DNA from: Planctomycetota bacterium
GTDB lineage: Bacteria; Planctomycetota; UBA8742; UBA2392
NCBI GenBank assembly: GCA_019912315.1
Contig: JAIOJA010000080.1
Location: forward strand, 1 to 64,000
Reading direction: 5' to 3'
DNA: 64,000 bases
A model generated the notes under the pieces. It searched no databases and was not told the origin of the DNA. It saw only the letters and a list, made by a program, of their open reading frames with translations. Made by a program: the position numbers and the translations under genes. Positions within the stretch are counted from its first letter, which is position 1, and the number at the start of each line of letters is the position of its first letter. This document shows, piece by piece, positions 16,534 through 24,386 of the stretch.

Positions 16534-19074
16534 ATGGCGGACCAGATCGATCCGGAATTCAGTTACCCGAAACCGTCCAACGCGGTGATGAATGTCCTGC
16601 GAAGTGCGTGCGCCTACGGGCTGTTGTCAGCGCAGTTGGTGTTCTTCCTGTTCGTCCTGGAGTTGCCCTACTGGCTCGCCGACCGTTTCTTCGTGAAGCA
16701 CCACGGCGACGCTTTCTACGCCGGGCAGCGGCGCATTGCCCGCTGGTTCTTTCGCCTGTACCCCTTCGGGCAGCAGCGCCATGTCAACGTGCGCCGCAAG
16801 GCCTTCCCGAAAACTTGCGTCATCGTGTGCAACCACCAGTCGATTCTCGACATCCTGATGGTGTTGATGCTGCCCGTGAACGCGCGCTGGCTGATCAAGG
16901 GCTGGCCGTTCAAATACCCCCTGATGGGCGAGCTGAACAAGCTGGCCCGGCACATCCAGATTGAAGAAACACCCGAGCAAACCGACCCGGACCGTCCGCG
17001 CGGCTTCGACACCGCTTTGACCTGGCTGAAGGACGGCGTCAGCATCGTGGTGTTCCCGGAAGGCAGCCGCAGCCCCGACGGTCGCCTGCGCCGCTTCAAG
17101 AACGGCGCTTTCGTGCTGGCTGTGGACGCGCAGGTACCGGTCGTGCCGGTGATCCTGGATGGCACAGGCGCCTGTGTACGCAAGGGCAGCCCGGCCGTGC
17201 ATCACCCGGATGTCGTGATGAAGGTGCTGGAGCCGATCCCGACCAGCGGCCTGGCGGACGCGCGTGACGCCGCCGAACTGAAACAGAAGGTACACGCGCG
17301 CATGAAAGAAGAACTGGCGGCGCTGCGCGAAGCGAAACGCAAACCTGCGTACCCGCGCATTCACGGCTGGCTGACACGCCTTGCCATGGCGGCTGTGGCA
17401 ATGCTGCTGATGCTGGTTGTCGGCGTATCTGTTTACGTGAAGAACTGGTGCATTGCGGAGCCGCCCGCCTATGACGGTAGCCGCGAGTTGGCCAATGAAA
17501 AGATCATTGAGCGCACGGACGGTGAGAACCCGCTTCAACTGCTTGGCAGTAACTGGCGCCGCGACCGCGACGGTTTGCATGAGTTGGGGCTCACCGGCAA
17601 CCGCTGGGAGCGCGGGTATGCAAACGCCCGTCTCACCCGCGAACTTGTGGAAGAGCAGGAGAAGCTGCTGCTTGATACGACCCGCAAGTTCCTGCCCAAC
17701 GACCTCGCGTTCTGGACCGCCAAGCAACTTGTGGCGATCAACAACCGCAACCTGCCGGATTACGTAACGGACGCCGAGAAACTCGAGATTCTGGGGCTGA
17801 CAGACGGCAGCGAGAACAACTACCCGGATGAAGCGCCCCTGTATCATCGCATCCTGAACTACCACGCGGCTCACGACATCAGCCACATTTTCATCGACAA
17901 CCCGCTGGTCACTACCGGCGACTTCGTTGGCTGCACTGGCTTCGCCGCCTGGGACGACGCGACTCCGAACGGCGACCTGTTCGTCGCGCGCAACTTCGAT
18001 TTCGAGGCCGGCGAGGTTTTCGACGCGGACAAGTGCGTCATCTACGTTTGGCCTGATGACGGCTACGCCTACGTGCATGTCGCATGGGCGGGCATGGCCG
18101 GCGCGGTGACCGGCATGAACGAGCACGGGCTGAGCATTCACATCAACGCGGCCCGTACCAGCGAAGTCGAATTCGGGCGCATCGGCACGCCGGTGTCGAT
18201 GTTGCTGCGGCGGGTACTGGAGCAGGCAAAGAACATTGAAGAGGCCTTCACGATCATCGAAAGCACGCCCGTTTTCGTAAGCGACACCTACATGGTCGCG
18301 AGTCGGTCAGACAAACGGGCAGTTGTGATCGAGAAGTCGCCCGAACACTGCGCCATGCGTGAAGCGGGCAAACCCGGGCTGTTGTTGCAGACCAACCACA
18401 TGCTGACCGAGCCCCTGAAAGACGACCCGGTCAACATCGAGCAGGTAGAGCGCGCGACGACAACCTACCGCTGGGAGCGCCTCGCGGAGCTGACAGACAA
18501 GCACTACGGCGACATCAACCAGTTCGTCGCGCAGGAAATTCTGCGCGACCGCAAGGGGCGTGGCGGCAAGTCCATCGGGCTGGGCAACCGCAACGCCATC
18601 GACGCGGGCATCTGCAGCCACAGCGTGATCATGAACGTGACCACCGGAGAAATGTGGGTCTCAAGCGCCCCGCACACTTACGGCGCTTACGTGTACGTAC
18701 CGGCGGAGCGCACCCTGAAGGCCGGCGCGGTGGCGGCCGTCAGCATGAGGCACGGCAAACAGTTGAACCTGCCGCGCGACGCGCGCTCGCCGGAGTGGGA
18801 AGACCTTGTGGAGTTCCGTAAGCAGGCTCGCCTGGCCCGCGCGAACATCGACGACGATGAAGTGAAAGCCGCCGAGCCACAGGTGCAGACCCTGCGGAAC
18901 CTGAACCCGGATTCGTTCGAGACATTTTATCTGGAAGGGCGCCTGGCGTTCGCCAAGGGCGACCACAAGGCGGCGGCGCGCAAGTTTGAGGAGGCGTTGG
19001 AGCGCGACCCGCACTATGAGAGCGTGCGCGAGCACGTTCGTGAGTGGCTGCAACGGGCCAAAGACGAGCAGTAG
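16534..19074 (+). CDS. PlsC-type acyltransferase fused to a membrane-anchored C45-like Ntn hydrolase and TPR
   Basis: This encodes 846 residues. N-terminal hydrophobic helices at about 25-55 lead into a 1-acylglycerol-3-phosphate acyltransferase (LPLAT) domain with HX4D (His101, Asp106 in NHQSILD) and FPEGSRS near 175. A clear TM segment at about 280-302 follows. Residues about 340-770 resemble the acyl-CoA:6-APA acyltransferase/C45 Ntn-hydrolase family. The likely nucleophile is Cys467 in GCTGFAAWDD, followed by GDLFVARNFDFE and GAVTGMNEHGLS. A TPR-like helical end covers the last 60 residues. In the Ntn family the nucleophile is freed by self-cleavage, which here would separate the acyltransferase-TM part from a probably periplasmic hydrolase. 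Context (ACP, hot-dog, MMPL) suggests acyl transfer onto or off a lipid product. Confidence 0.85.
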   Translation: MADQIDPEFSYPKPSNAVMNVLRSACAYGLLSAQLVFFLFVLELPYWLADRFFVKHHGDAFYAGQRRIARWFFRLYPFGQQRHVNVRRKAFPKTCVIVCNHQSILDILMVLMLPVNARWLIKGWPFKYPLMGELNKLARHIQIEETPEQTDPDRPRGFDTALTWLKDGVSIVVFPEGSRSPDGRLRRFKNGAFVLAVDAQVPVVPVILDGTGACVRKGSPAVHHPDVVMKVLEPIPTSGLADARDAAELKQKVHARMKEELAALREAKRKPAYPRIHGWLTRLAMAAVAMLLMLVVGVSVYVKNWCIAEPPAYDGSRELANEKIIERTDGENPLQLLGSNWRRDRDGLHELGLTGNRWERGYANARLTRELVEEQEKLLLDTTRKFLPNDLAFWTAKQLVAINNRNLPDYVTDAEKLEILGLTDGSENNYPDEAPLYHRILNYHAAHDISHIFIDNPLVTTGDFVGCTGFAAWDDATPNGDLFVARNFDFEAGEVFDADKCVIYVWPDDGYAYVHVAWAGMAGAVTGMNEHGLSIHINAARTSEVEFGRIGTPVSMLLRRVLEQAKNIEEAFTIIESTPVFVSDTYMVASRSDKRAVVIEKSPEHCAMREAGKPGLLLQTNHMLTEPLKDDPVNIEQVERATTTYRWERLAELTDKHYGDINQFVAQEILRDRKGRGGKSIGLGNRNAIDAGICSHSVIMNVTTGEMWVSSAPHTYGAYVYVPAERTLKAGAVAAVSMRHGKQLNLPRDARSPEWEDLVEFRKQARLARANIDDDEVKAAEPQVQTLRNLNPDSFETFYLEGRLAFAKGDHKAAARKFEEALERDPHYESVREHVREWLQRAKDEQ

Positions 19075-19104
19075 CGCGGCCCGTTGGCGGGGGGGTGAAA
19101 ACAA

Positions 19105-19129
19105 AAGAGCCGGTCATTGACCGGCTCTT
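19105..19129 (-). terminator. bidirectional hairpin terminator between convergent genes
   Basis: AAGAGCCGGTC (19105-19115) and GACCGGCTCTT (19119-19129) form an 11-bp stem with a 3-nt loop. On the minus strand the stem is followed by TTGTTTT, giving the better T tract. On the plus strand it may also serve the acyltransferase fusion. Confidence 0.7.
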
Positions 19130-19186
19130 CCTCAAGGGGTCGCGGCTGCGGAGGGGCTACAGCCAGAGGACCTGAATCCGAATGCT

Positions 19187-21025
19187 CTAGCCCGATGGAT
19201 CCGACTCCGCGGCGGGGTCATCCGCCTCCGGTGTCTGCGGCACTTTCACAATTTTCTTCTTCAGCGGCAAAGCCTCGCCGCGCTTCACTTTGTCCGCGTT
19301 GGGGCAATCCGTGTCGCCGCTTGACTTCGGCTCAACGGGCGGGCGCATCAGGCGGTAAAAGTAGTCGCGCCACTGGGTGAAATCCTCCCCGATCAGCGCC
19401 GCGCGTTTCGCGTGGGTTGTAATCACTTCGGGGGAGAGCTCCGTAACTTCAAGGTAGGCCGCCTCGAGCTCGTTGACCATCATGATCAGCGTACCCGCGT
19501 CGAACTTATTGTTGGCGATGGATTCCGTAAGGAAGCCAATCACCGCGTCGGCGCTGACCGGCTGGGACAGCACCCTGTCCAGGCGCTTCGGCAGGCGGTC
19601 CTCAATATAGCGGAACTCCCGGGCCGGATACTCGCGGGCCTTAAGCAGGGGCATGATCGCGAGCATCGCGGACTTGCTGCGGGATTCGGCGCTCCAGCCC
19701 GGCAGGGCCAGTACTTTCTTGCGCGCTTCCGCAGCCGGTTTTCCGAACTCGAGGTCAAGTTCATAGCCGGAAGCGTCATCCAGCAGAATCGTGCCGAATT
19801 CCTCGTGTGAGACACTAGCGAATCCGAAAGGTTTCTGGATGGCCAGCCCGCGGCGCTTGCGCTCAACAACCGCACAGCCGTGGTTCAGATACAGGGTGAA
19901 GTCGTCGCCTTTGACGGCGATATCCGTGCCGGCCTGGTGATTACCGCGGCTCAATGCAACCGTGCCTGACAGCAGGCTGAACAACTGGTCAGACTCCAGC
20001 GTGACTTCCGAGCCGCGCTGTACCGTCAGGTCGCCCGCGTCCGTGCGCACGAGAATCAGGCCGTTTACAGATGTGCGAACGCGGTCGCCCTGAAACAGCT
20101 CCTGCTCCTCGCCCATGGGTCTGGATTCCCCGGCGTTGTTCACCAGATCGGCCTTGCCGTTGAGCACAAGCATACGCCCGATCCGCACGCGGTCGGCGGG
20201 CAGGGCTTCCGTCTTGCCTGTTTTATCCTCAAGCGGCTCCGTGGCCGGAGTTCCCGGCTGCTCAACGGTGTCACCGTCCGCAGGCTTCACCGGTTCCGGA
20301 TTTGCCGGCTCAGGCGTTTTCACCACGTCTTTGCCCTGCGCGGGCGACAACGGTTCGAGCTCTGCAGGCTGCGGGTGTTCAATCACTTCGGGCTGCGGGG
20401 CCGGCGCTATGTCCGGCACTTCGGGCTGCGAGCGTCCGGCGGGCTCAACGGGCGCGGTGCGGCCCGGGGTGCCGCCTTGCGGTGGCGCTTCGCGCTTGTC
20501 AGTTCTGGATGGCGGAAGGCTGGAAGAGTCGGTGCGGTTTAACTCTTCCCTGTCAGGACCTCCCTGACGACCTTCCGCCAAGTCTTGTTCCGTGGCTTCT
20601 CCCCGCGTGCCGATACCGGCGCTGGCGAAGAAACCGGAAAACACGCCGACCGCCAGCAGCAAAGCTGCTGCGGCGCTGATTGTCGCGACGATCGCGTACA
20701 CGCGGGCGCGCCTGCGGTGAGTGGATGTGAACCTGCGGCGCGTGCGCAGAGGGCGCTGCGCCGGCAGGCGCACGGCGTCGAGCGATCCGTCGCTGGGCAC
20801 ATGCGCATCCTGCACGCGGCGCATGACGCGCTTGCTGAAATCCTCCGGCAGGGCAAGCTGCTGGAACAGGCTCTGGGTGGAGGCGTGGACGGACTCGATT
20901 TCTTCGAATTCGCCGCGAAGCAGCGGGTCACACCGCATGGCGCGCGCCAATTGCTCCCGCTCTTCGGCGGTGGCAACACCGTCAAGGTAGCGATTCATCA
21001 GCAACTGTGCGCCGTCGAGTTTCAT
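19187..21025 (-). CDS. FecR-domain membrane protein, likely anti-sigma factor
   Basis: This encodes 612 residues from the ATG at 21025. The N-terminal 100 residues are helical and resemble the cytosolic part of anti-sigma factors (LMNRYLDGVATAEEREQLA), but the HxxxCxxC zinc motif is not visible. A TM helix lies at about 109-134. A Pro/Glu-rich periplasmic linker at about 150-290 leads into a FecR-like beta domain at about 300-395 (GDRVRTSVNGLILVRTDAG, LTVQRGSEVTLESDQLF). An uncharacterised C-terminal region follows. The ECF sigma gene lies 123 bp upstream on the same strand, the standard order for a sigma/anti-sigma pair, so the FecR region probably senses an envelope signal. Confidence 0.75.
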   Translation of the reverse strand: MKLDGAQLLMNRYLDGVATAEEREQLARAMRCDPLLRGEFEEIESVHASTQSLFQQLALPEDFSKRVMRRVQDAHVPSDGSLDAVRLPAQRPLRTRRRFTSTHRRRARVYAIVATISAAAALLLAVGVFSGFFASAGIGTRGEATEQDLAEGRQGGPDREELNRTDSSSLPPSRTDKREAPPQGGTPGRTAPVEPAGRSQPEVPDIAPAPQPEVIEHPQPAELEPLSPAQGKDVVKTPEPANPEPVKPADGDTVEQPGTPATEPLEDKTGKTEALPADRVRIGRMLVLNGKADLVNNAGESRPMGEEQELFQGDRVRTSVNGLILVRTDAGDLTVQRGSEVTLESDQLFSLLSGTVALSRGNHQAGTDIAVKGDDFTLYLNHGCAVVERKRRGLAIQKPFGFASVSHEEFGTILLDDASGYELDLEFGKPAAEARKKVLALPGWSAESRSKSAMLAIMPLLKAREYPAREFRYIEDRLPKRLDRVLSQPVSADAVIGFLTESIANNKFDAGTLIMMVNELEAAYLEVTELSPEVITTHAKRAALIGEDFTQWRDYFYRLMRPPVEPKSSGDTDCPNADKVKRGEALPLKKKIVKVPQTPEADDPAAESDPSG

Positions 21026-21148
21026 GTTCAGCGGGCGCGCCTGCCTGGTGCGCCCTTTCCTTAATACTGTCCAGCTTTGGGTGGGTTTCAGCCCCGGTGG
21101 CTTACACACCCTCCGATAGTTTTCTCTAACCCGTGTTCAACTTCCGAT

Positions 21149-21709
21149 CTACCGGTCAAAATCCGGCATCAGCTCTTTCATCGCCGCCGCCAGTGACTTT
21201 CGTGCCCTGTGCATACAAACCTCTACAGCACCAACAGATAGACCGAGATCGTCGGCTATTTCCGGGTACTCGCGCCCCTCCAGATAGCGTTTAATCAGCA
21301 CAGCTCGATAACGTTCGGAAAGTTTCGCCAGCGCCTTGTAAAGCACCTCGTGGCGCTCGGTTTGTTCGGCCGTCTGGAGAGGGTCCAGGCCTGTCAATTC
21401 GACGTCCATGCCTTCCGGCATACCGGCCATTTTCCGACGCTTGTAGTGGTCACGAACAAGATTGCCCGCGATGCCCATGAGCCAGGATTTCAGGCGGGCG
21501 TGATCTTTGAGGCGGTTGAGATTCTCAAAGCCGATCAGGAAGGTTTCCTGTGCGAGGTCCTGGGCGGTGCCGCGATCACTGACCTTGCGCAGCATGAAGC
21601 CGTAGACCAGGCGTTCATAACGCTTGATCACGTGCTCATAGAAGGTGCTTTCGCCGCGCAGAATGCGGGCGACAAGCTCGGTATCTTCGATTCCGGGCGG
21701 GTTGCTCAT
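21149..21709 (-). CDS. ECF-type RNA polymerase sigma factor
   Basis: This encodes 186 residues. Region 2 appears at about 25-95 (YERLVYGFMLRKVSD, AQDLAQETFLIGFENL) and region 4 at about 125-180 (LSERYRAVLIKRYLEG, YPEIADDLGLSVGAVEVC). Region 3 is absent, which defines the ECF group. The start at 21709 has GGGAG upstream. It is followed by the FecR/anti-sigma-like gene, which likely holds it inactive at the membrane. The divergent gene across a 307-bp gap encodes a secreted protein and could be one of its targets, but I cannot recognise an ECF promoter. Confidence 0.9.
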   Translation of the reverse strand: MSNPPGIEDTELVARILRGESTFYEHVIKRYERLVYGFMLRKVSDRGTAQDLAQETFLIGFENLNRLKDHARLKSWLMGIAGNLVRDHYKRRKMAGMPEGMDVELTGLDPLQTAEQTERHEVLYKALAKLSERYRAVLIKRYLEGREYPEIADDLGLSVGAVEVCMHRARKSLAAAMKELMPDFDR

Positions 21710-21938
21710 AGGCTTCTCCCGGCCCCCAAGCGCGGACAGGAAGTCGTTCGATATCAGAGGGTATCATCCAATACGAACGAGGCGGAATGAAAGGAAGTTC
21801 AGTGGATAAGCAGGTTTACGGAATCGGAAAGGTTTGCACGAACTGCTCGAATACGCAATTGCAGCAAAATCGGTCCGAAGAAGAAGATCGCAGCAATTGC
21901 ACAAGTTTCGATATCGCGACGGATTTAGGACTTTTCCA

Positions 21939-21964
21939 TTGATGTTCAGGGGGGGGGGTAAACT
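21939..21964 (+). promoter_or_regulatory. candidate promoter with a G10 tract in its spacer
   Basis: TTGATG (21939-21944) and TAAACT (21959-21964) could serve as -35 and -10 elements, with a 14-bp spacer made of TTCA plus ten G. Three more G would bring the spacer to 17 bp. The gene start is at 22017. The remainder of 21710-22016 shows no gene. Confidence 0.3.
21949..21958. repeat. homopolymeric G10 tract upstream of a secreted protein gene
   Basis: Ten consecutive G bases lie 58 bp before the ATG at 22017 in an otherwise unremarkable region. Long G tracts are prone to slippage during replication. Confidence 0.95.
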
Positions 21965-22016
21965 AGAAGCAGTCTTGTGACTAGTTCAGCTTGTAATCCC
22001 CTCAAGGAGATCAACC

Positions 22017-23084
22017 ATGAATATTGCGAAAGCGGCTATCCGAGGCGTCGTGTTGGTGGCGCTTGGACTCTTCGCCCTTCAAAGTCCCAGTATCGCCGGC
22101 CCGGGTGATCCGGGATACGCTACGGAAACGGAACCTTTGGAGGTCGGCAAGGCCGGAGCGCATGGCGACGGCACACCAAAGGATCCAAAGAAAGTGGATG
22201 CCAAGACCGCTTCGGGCGGGGCAGCAGGCGACGTTACAATGAAATTGAAGAACACTTCGGGGGAAGACGTGACCGATGTTCACGTAAAAATCAAGATCCC
22301 AAAGGACTGCAAGATCAGCGAGATCAGCACGAGCAAACCAGGAGGAAGCCCCTTTACTGAAAATGAACCGGACGGTTCGGGCGATCCCGAGTCGGAAGCA
22401 GTCGCCAAAGTTCCAGCCCAAGGTACCAACTCACTTGCGGATGACGACACGGTCACGGTTGATGTGTCCGTTGTTTGTTGGGATGAGGCAACGGAAGAAT
22501 GGGTAGATGTTGCAAACACGGACGTTCAATTTGAGATCTGGTGGACGCGTGGTGATGGTCGCAACATTGTGGTTTCAGCGACGTCGTCGGAGCAGATCGG
22601 TGACGGGGACCCGCGCACCACGCTGGCAAGCATGAACACGACGCATTCCTGGGGTTTTGATTTCAGTGTGTTTGAAACGGCCGAGTATACGGCTTCGTTG
22701 AACGACCTGGCGATCGCGGAATGCGATGGTTTCCGGTTTCAGGAGGGCAGCCTGGTCCTGCGCCCGACAAACAGCACTCGGTTTAACGCCGCCAGCCTGG
22801 AATCATTCAGCATATCGGCCCGTAGCGAAGACAACGATAACGTCCTCGGCACGGGGCGATTCAGTGCCGGTGAGCCGCGCATCGACTCACGCGGCAACTT
22901 CGTGATCGATATTACGCGGAGCCAGAGCGACACCGAACACATCGTGATCGTTCTCAGCGGGCTCAAAGTGGAGGATCTGTCAGGGCACGAGGCCGGGCAG
23001 AAGGTCTACGCGGATGTCAGCGGTGCTGCGGTAGCCGGGTATTGTATGCACCGGTACTTCCACCTGCTGACAGTCGTCGAGTAA
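22017..23084 (+). CDS. unrecognised secreted protein
   Basis: This encodes 355 residues with a good ribosome site (AAGGAG, 7 bp before ATG). A signal peptide covers about residues 1-27 (VVLVALGLFALQSPSIA). The first mature domain, at about 60-175, is beta-rich and reads like an Ig or DUF11-type repeat (VTMKLKNTSGEDVTDVHVKI, DTVTVDVSVVCWDEATEEW). The rest is also beta-rich and acidic, with few cysteines and no catalytic motif I recognise. A strong terminator follows 20 bp after the stop, so it is probably a single-gene unit under the control of the G10-bearing upstream region. The local base composition is slightly less GC-biased than its neighbours. Confidence 0.7.
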   Translation: MNIAKAAIRGVVLVALGLFALQSPSIAGPGDPGYATETEPLEVGKAGAHGDGTPKDPKKVDAKTASGGAAGDVTMKLKNTSGEDVTDVHVKIKIPKDCKISEISTSKPGGSPFTENEPDGSGDPESEAVAKVPAQGTNSLADDDTVTVDVSVVCWDEATEEWVDVANTDVQFEIWWTRGDGRNIVVSATSSEQIGDGDPRTTLASMNTTHSWGFDFSVFETAEYTASLNDLAIAECDGFRFQEGSLVLRPTNSTRFNAASLESFSISARSEDNDNVLGTGRFSAGEPRIDSRGNFVIDITRSQSDTEHIVIVLSGLKVEDLSGHEAGQKVYADVSGAAVAGYCMHRYFHLLTVVE

Positions 23085-23103
23085 ATCCGAAGCACACCAA
23101 CGA

Positions 23104-23132
23104 AAACGCCCCCGCACAGTGCGGGGGCGTTT
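23104..23132. terminator. strong bidirectional terminator
   Basis: AAACGCCCCCGCA (23104-23116) and TGCGGGGGCGTTT (23120-23132) form a 13-bp stem with a CAG loop between two convergent genes, the secreted protein gene and rpsD. A/T bases flank both sides, so it can act in both directions. Confidence 0.78.
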
Positions 23133-23145
23133 GATGGTGACTGGC

Positions 23146-23754
23146 TTAGCGAGACAGGATTTCGATGACCAGGCGTTCGTTGGCGATCATCGGGATATCC
23201 TTGCGCTTCGGAATCTGGATCAGTTCGCCCTCGAGCTTTTCGAAGTCGACCTTCACGTAGTTAATGCCGGCGTTCTTCTGGGCGGCCGCCTCCTGCACCT
23301 GGATGTGGCTCTTGCTCTTGGTGCGGATGGCGACCTTGTCGCCGACACTGAGGGTATAGCTGGCGCGGTCGACCTTCTTGCCGTTGACTTCGACGTGCCC
23401 GTGGCTGACGAGCTGGCGGGCCGAGCGGTTGGTCGGCGCGAGCCCCATGCGATAGACGATGTTGTCGAGACGGCGCTCAAGCAACTGCATGAGGTTTTCG
23501 CCGGTGTTGCCCGGCATGCGTGACGCCTCGTCGTAGAGGCGGCGGAAAGAACGTTCACGAAGCTGGTAGAAGAACTTCAGCTTCTGTTTTTCGATCAACC
23601 CGCGATTGTAGTTGGACATCTTGCCGCGTCGCGCGTCGCGCCCGTGGCTGCCCGGTTTGTAGGGCTTGGTGGCAAGCGGCGATTTGCGCGTGCCCCAGAT
23701 GTTTTCCGCGAAACGGCGGGAAACACGGTGCTTCGGTCCTGTGTAACGACCCAT
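23146..23754 (-). CDS. rpsD: 30S ribosomal protein S4
   Basis: This encodes 202 residues. The N-terminus MGRYTGPKHRVSRR, the S4 RNA-binding domain (ERRLDNIVYRMGLAPTNRSA, QLVSHGHVEVNGKKV) and the length fit bacterial S4. The N-terminal zinc cysteines found in some S4 proteins are absent. S4 binds 16S rRNA early in 30S assembly. It stands alone here, not with rpsM, rpsK and rpoA. The start at 23754 has GAGG about 10 bp upstream. The leader contains a short hairpin at 23836-23852 and a direct repeat GTCGCGCGA at 23809-23817 and 23826-23834, which could take part in S4 autoregulation, though this is speculative. Confidence 0.97.
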   Translation of the reverse strand: MGRYTGPKHRVSRRFAENIWGTRKSPLATKPYKPGSHGRDARRGKMSNYNRGLIEKQKLKFFYQLRERSFRRLYDEASRMPGNTGENLMQLLERRLDNIVYRMGLAPTNRSARQLVSHGHVEVNGKKVDRASYTLSVGDKVAIRTKSKSHIQVQEAAAQKNAGINYVKVDFEKLEGELIQIPKRKDIPMIANERLVIEILSR

Positions 23755-23917
23755 GTTAAATACACCTCATCCGGATCGGCCACCTGTCAGGCACACACAG
23801 CCCGTGGTGTCGCGCGAACTCCGGCGTCGCGCGAGCGGCCAATCAATGGCCGACTCTGTCGTGGGCGGAGAGTGTATGCACGCCTTGGGGACGGTCAAGC
23901 GGCGGATGTCGGCTGAT

Positions 23918-23995
23918 TTTGGATTTTAGATTTTGGATTTTGGATTGGCGTGTCGCCGTGAGGGCGGTGGTTGAATCCAAAATCTAAAATCCAAA
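23918..23995. repeat. 22-bp perfect inverted repeat, ATTTTGG family
   Basis: The left arm (23918-23939) begins TTTGGATTTTAGATTTTGG and the right arm (23974-23995) is its exact reverse complement, separated by 34 bp of GC-rich sequence. A near-identical 22-bp word (20 of 22 bases) recurs at 49323-49344. Confidence 0.9.
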
Positions 23996-24321
23996 TGAGG
24001 GACCCGGCGCCAGGGTCAGTCAGCGCCGGGTGAGTGTGATTGGATATGAGGTGGGATGGGTGATTGGCGCTGCTCTGGCGCCGGGGCAAACGCTCACGCG
24101 CTGGCCCTTGAGGTATGCTTCAGGTGTCGAACTTCGGGGACTGACCTCCCTTTGTCGATTTGGTGGACCGCGACCGAGCAGCCCCGCGCTCAAGAATGAA
24201 AGCTCTCCGGGGGATCGCGGTCCGAATTCCGTGGCGATGTCGTCGCCTGATACACACGTCGGAAGCAAGGGCCTGCTCGCTTGAGAAAAAGCAAAAGCAA
24301 CTCGCGCCCGCACCCTCTTAC

Positions 24322-24345
24322 TTGGACTATTGGACTATTGGACTA
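24322..24345. repeat. three tandem TTGGACTA units
   Basis: Three perfect 8-bp units run from 24322 to 24345, about 40 bp upstream of the PLP enzyme start. They could lie in its promoter region. Confidence 0.9.
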
Positions 24346-24386
24346 TCGTCCGCCTATACTCCCGCGAGACTCGATCAGGAAACATC

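Larger units (their letters stand above)
23755..24386. other. 632-bp intergenic region with three repeat structures
   Basis: I see no convincing gene here. From left to right it holds the rpsD leader with a small hairpin, a 22-bp inverted repeat rich in ATTTTGG, a GC stem ACCCGGCGC/GCGCCGGGT at 24002-24031, a 9-bp inverted pair GGACCGCGA/TCGCGGTCC at 24165-24223, and an 8-bp tandem repeat just before the PLP enzyme gene. The density of such structures suggests remnants of small repeat elements. Confidence 0.7.

Noticed and set aside
24002..24223. Possible small gene or tRNA in the long gap after rpsD
   Set aside because: No cloverleaf with a GTTCGA-type arm could be folded by eye and the open frames lack ribosome sites and protein-like composition.
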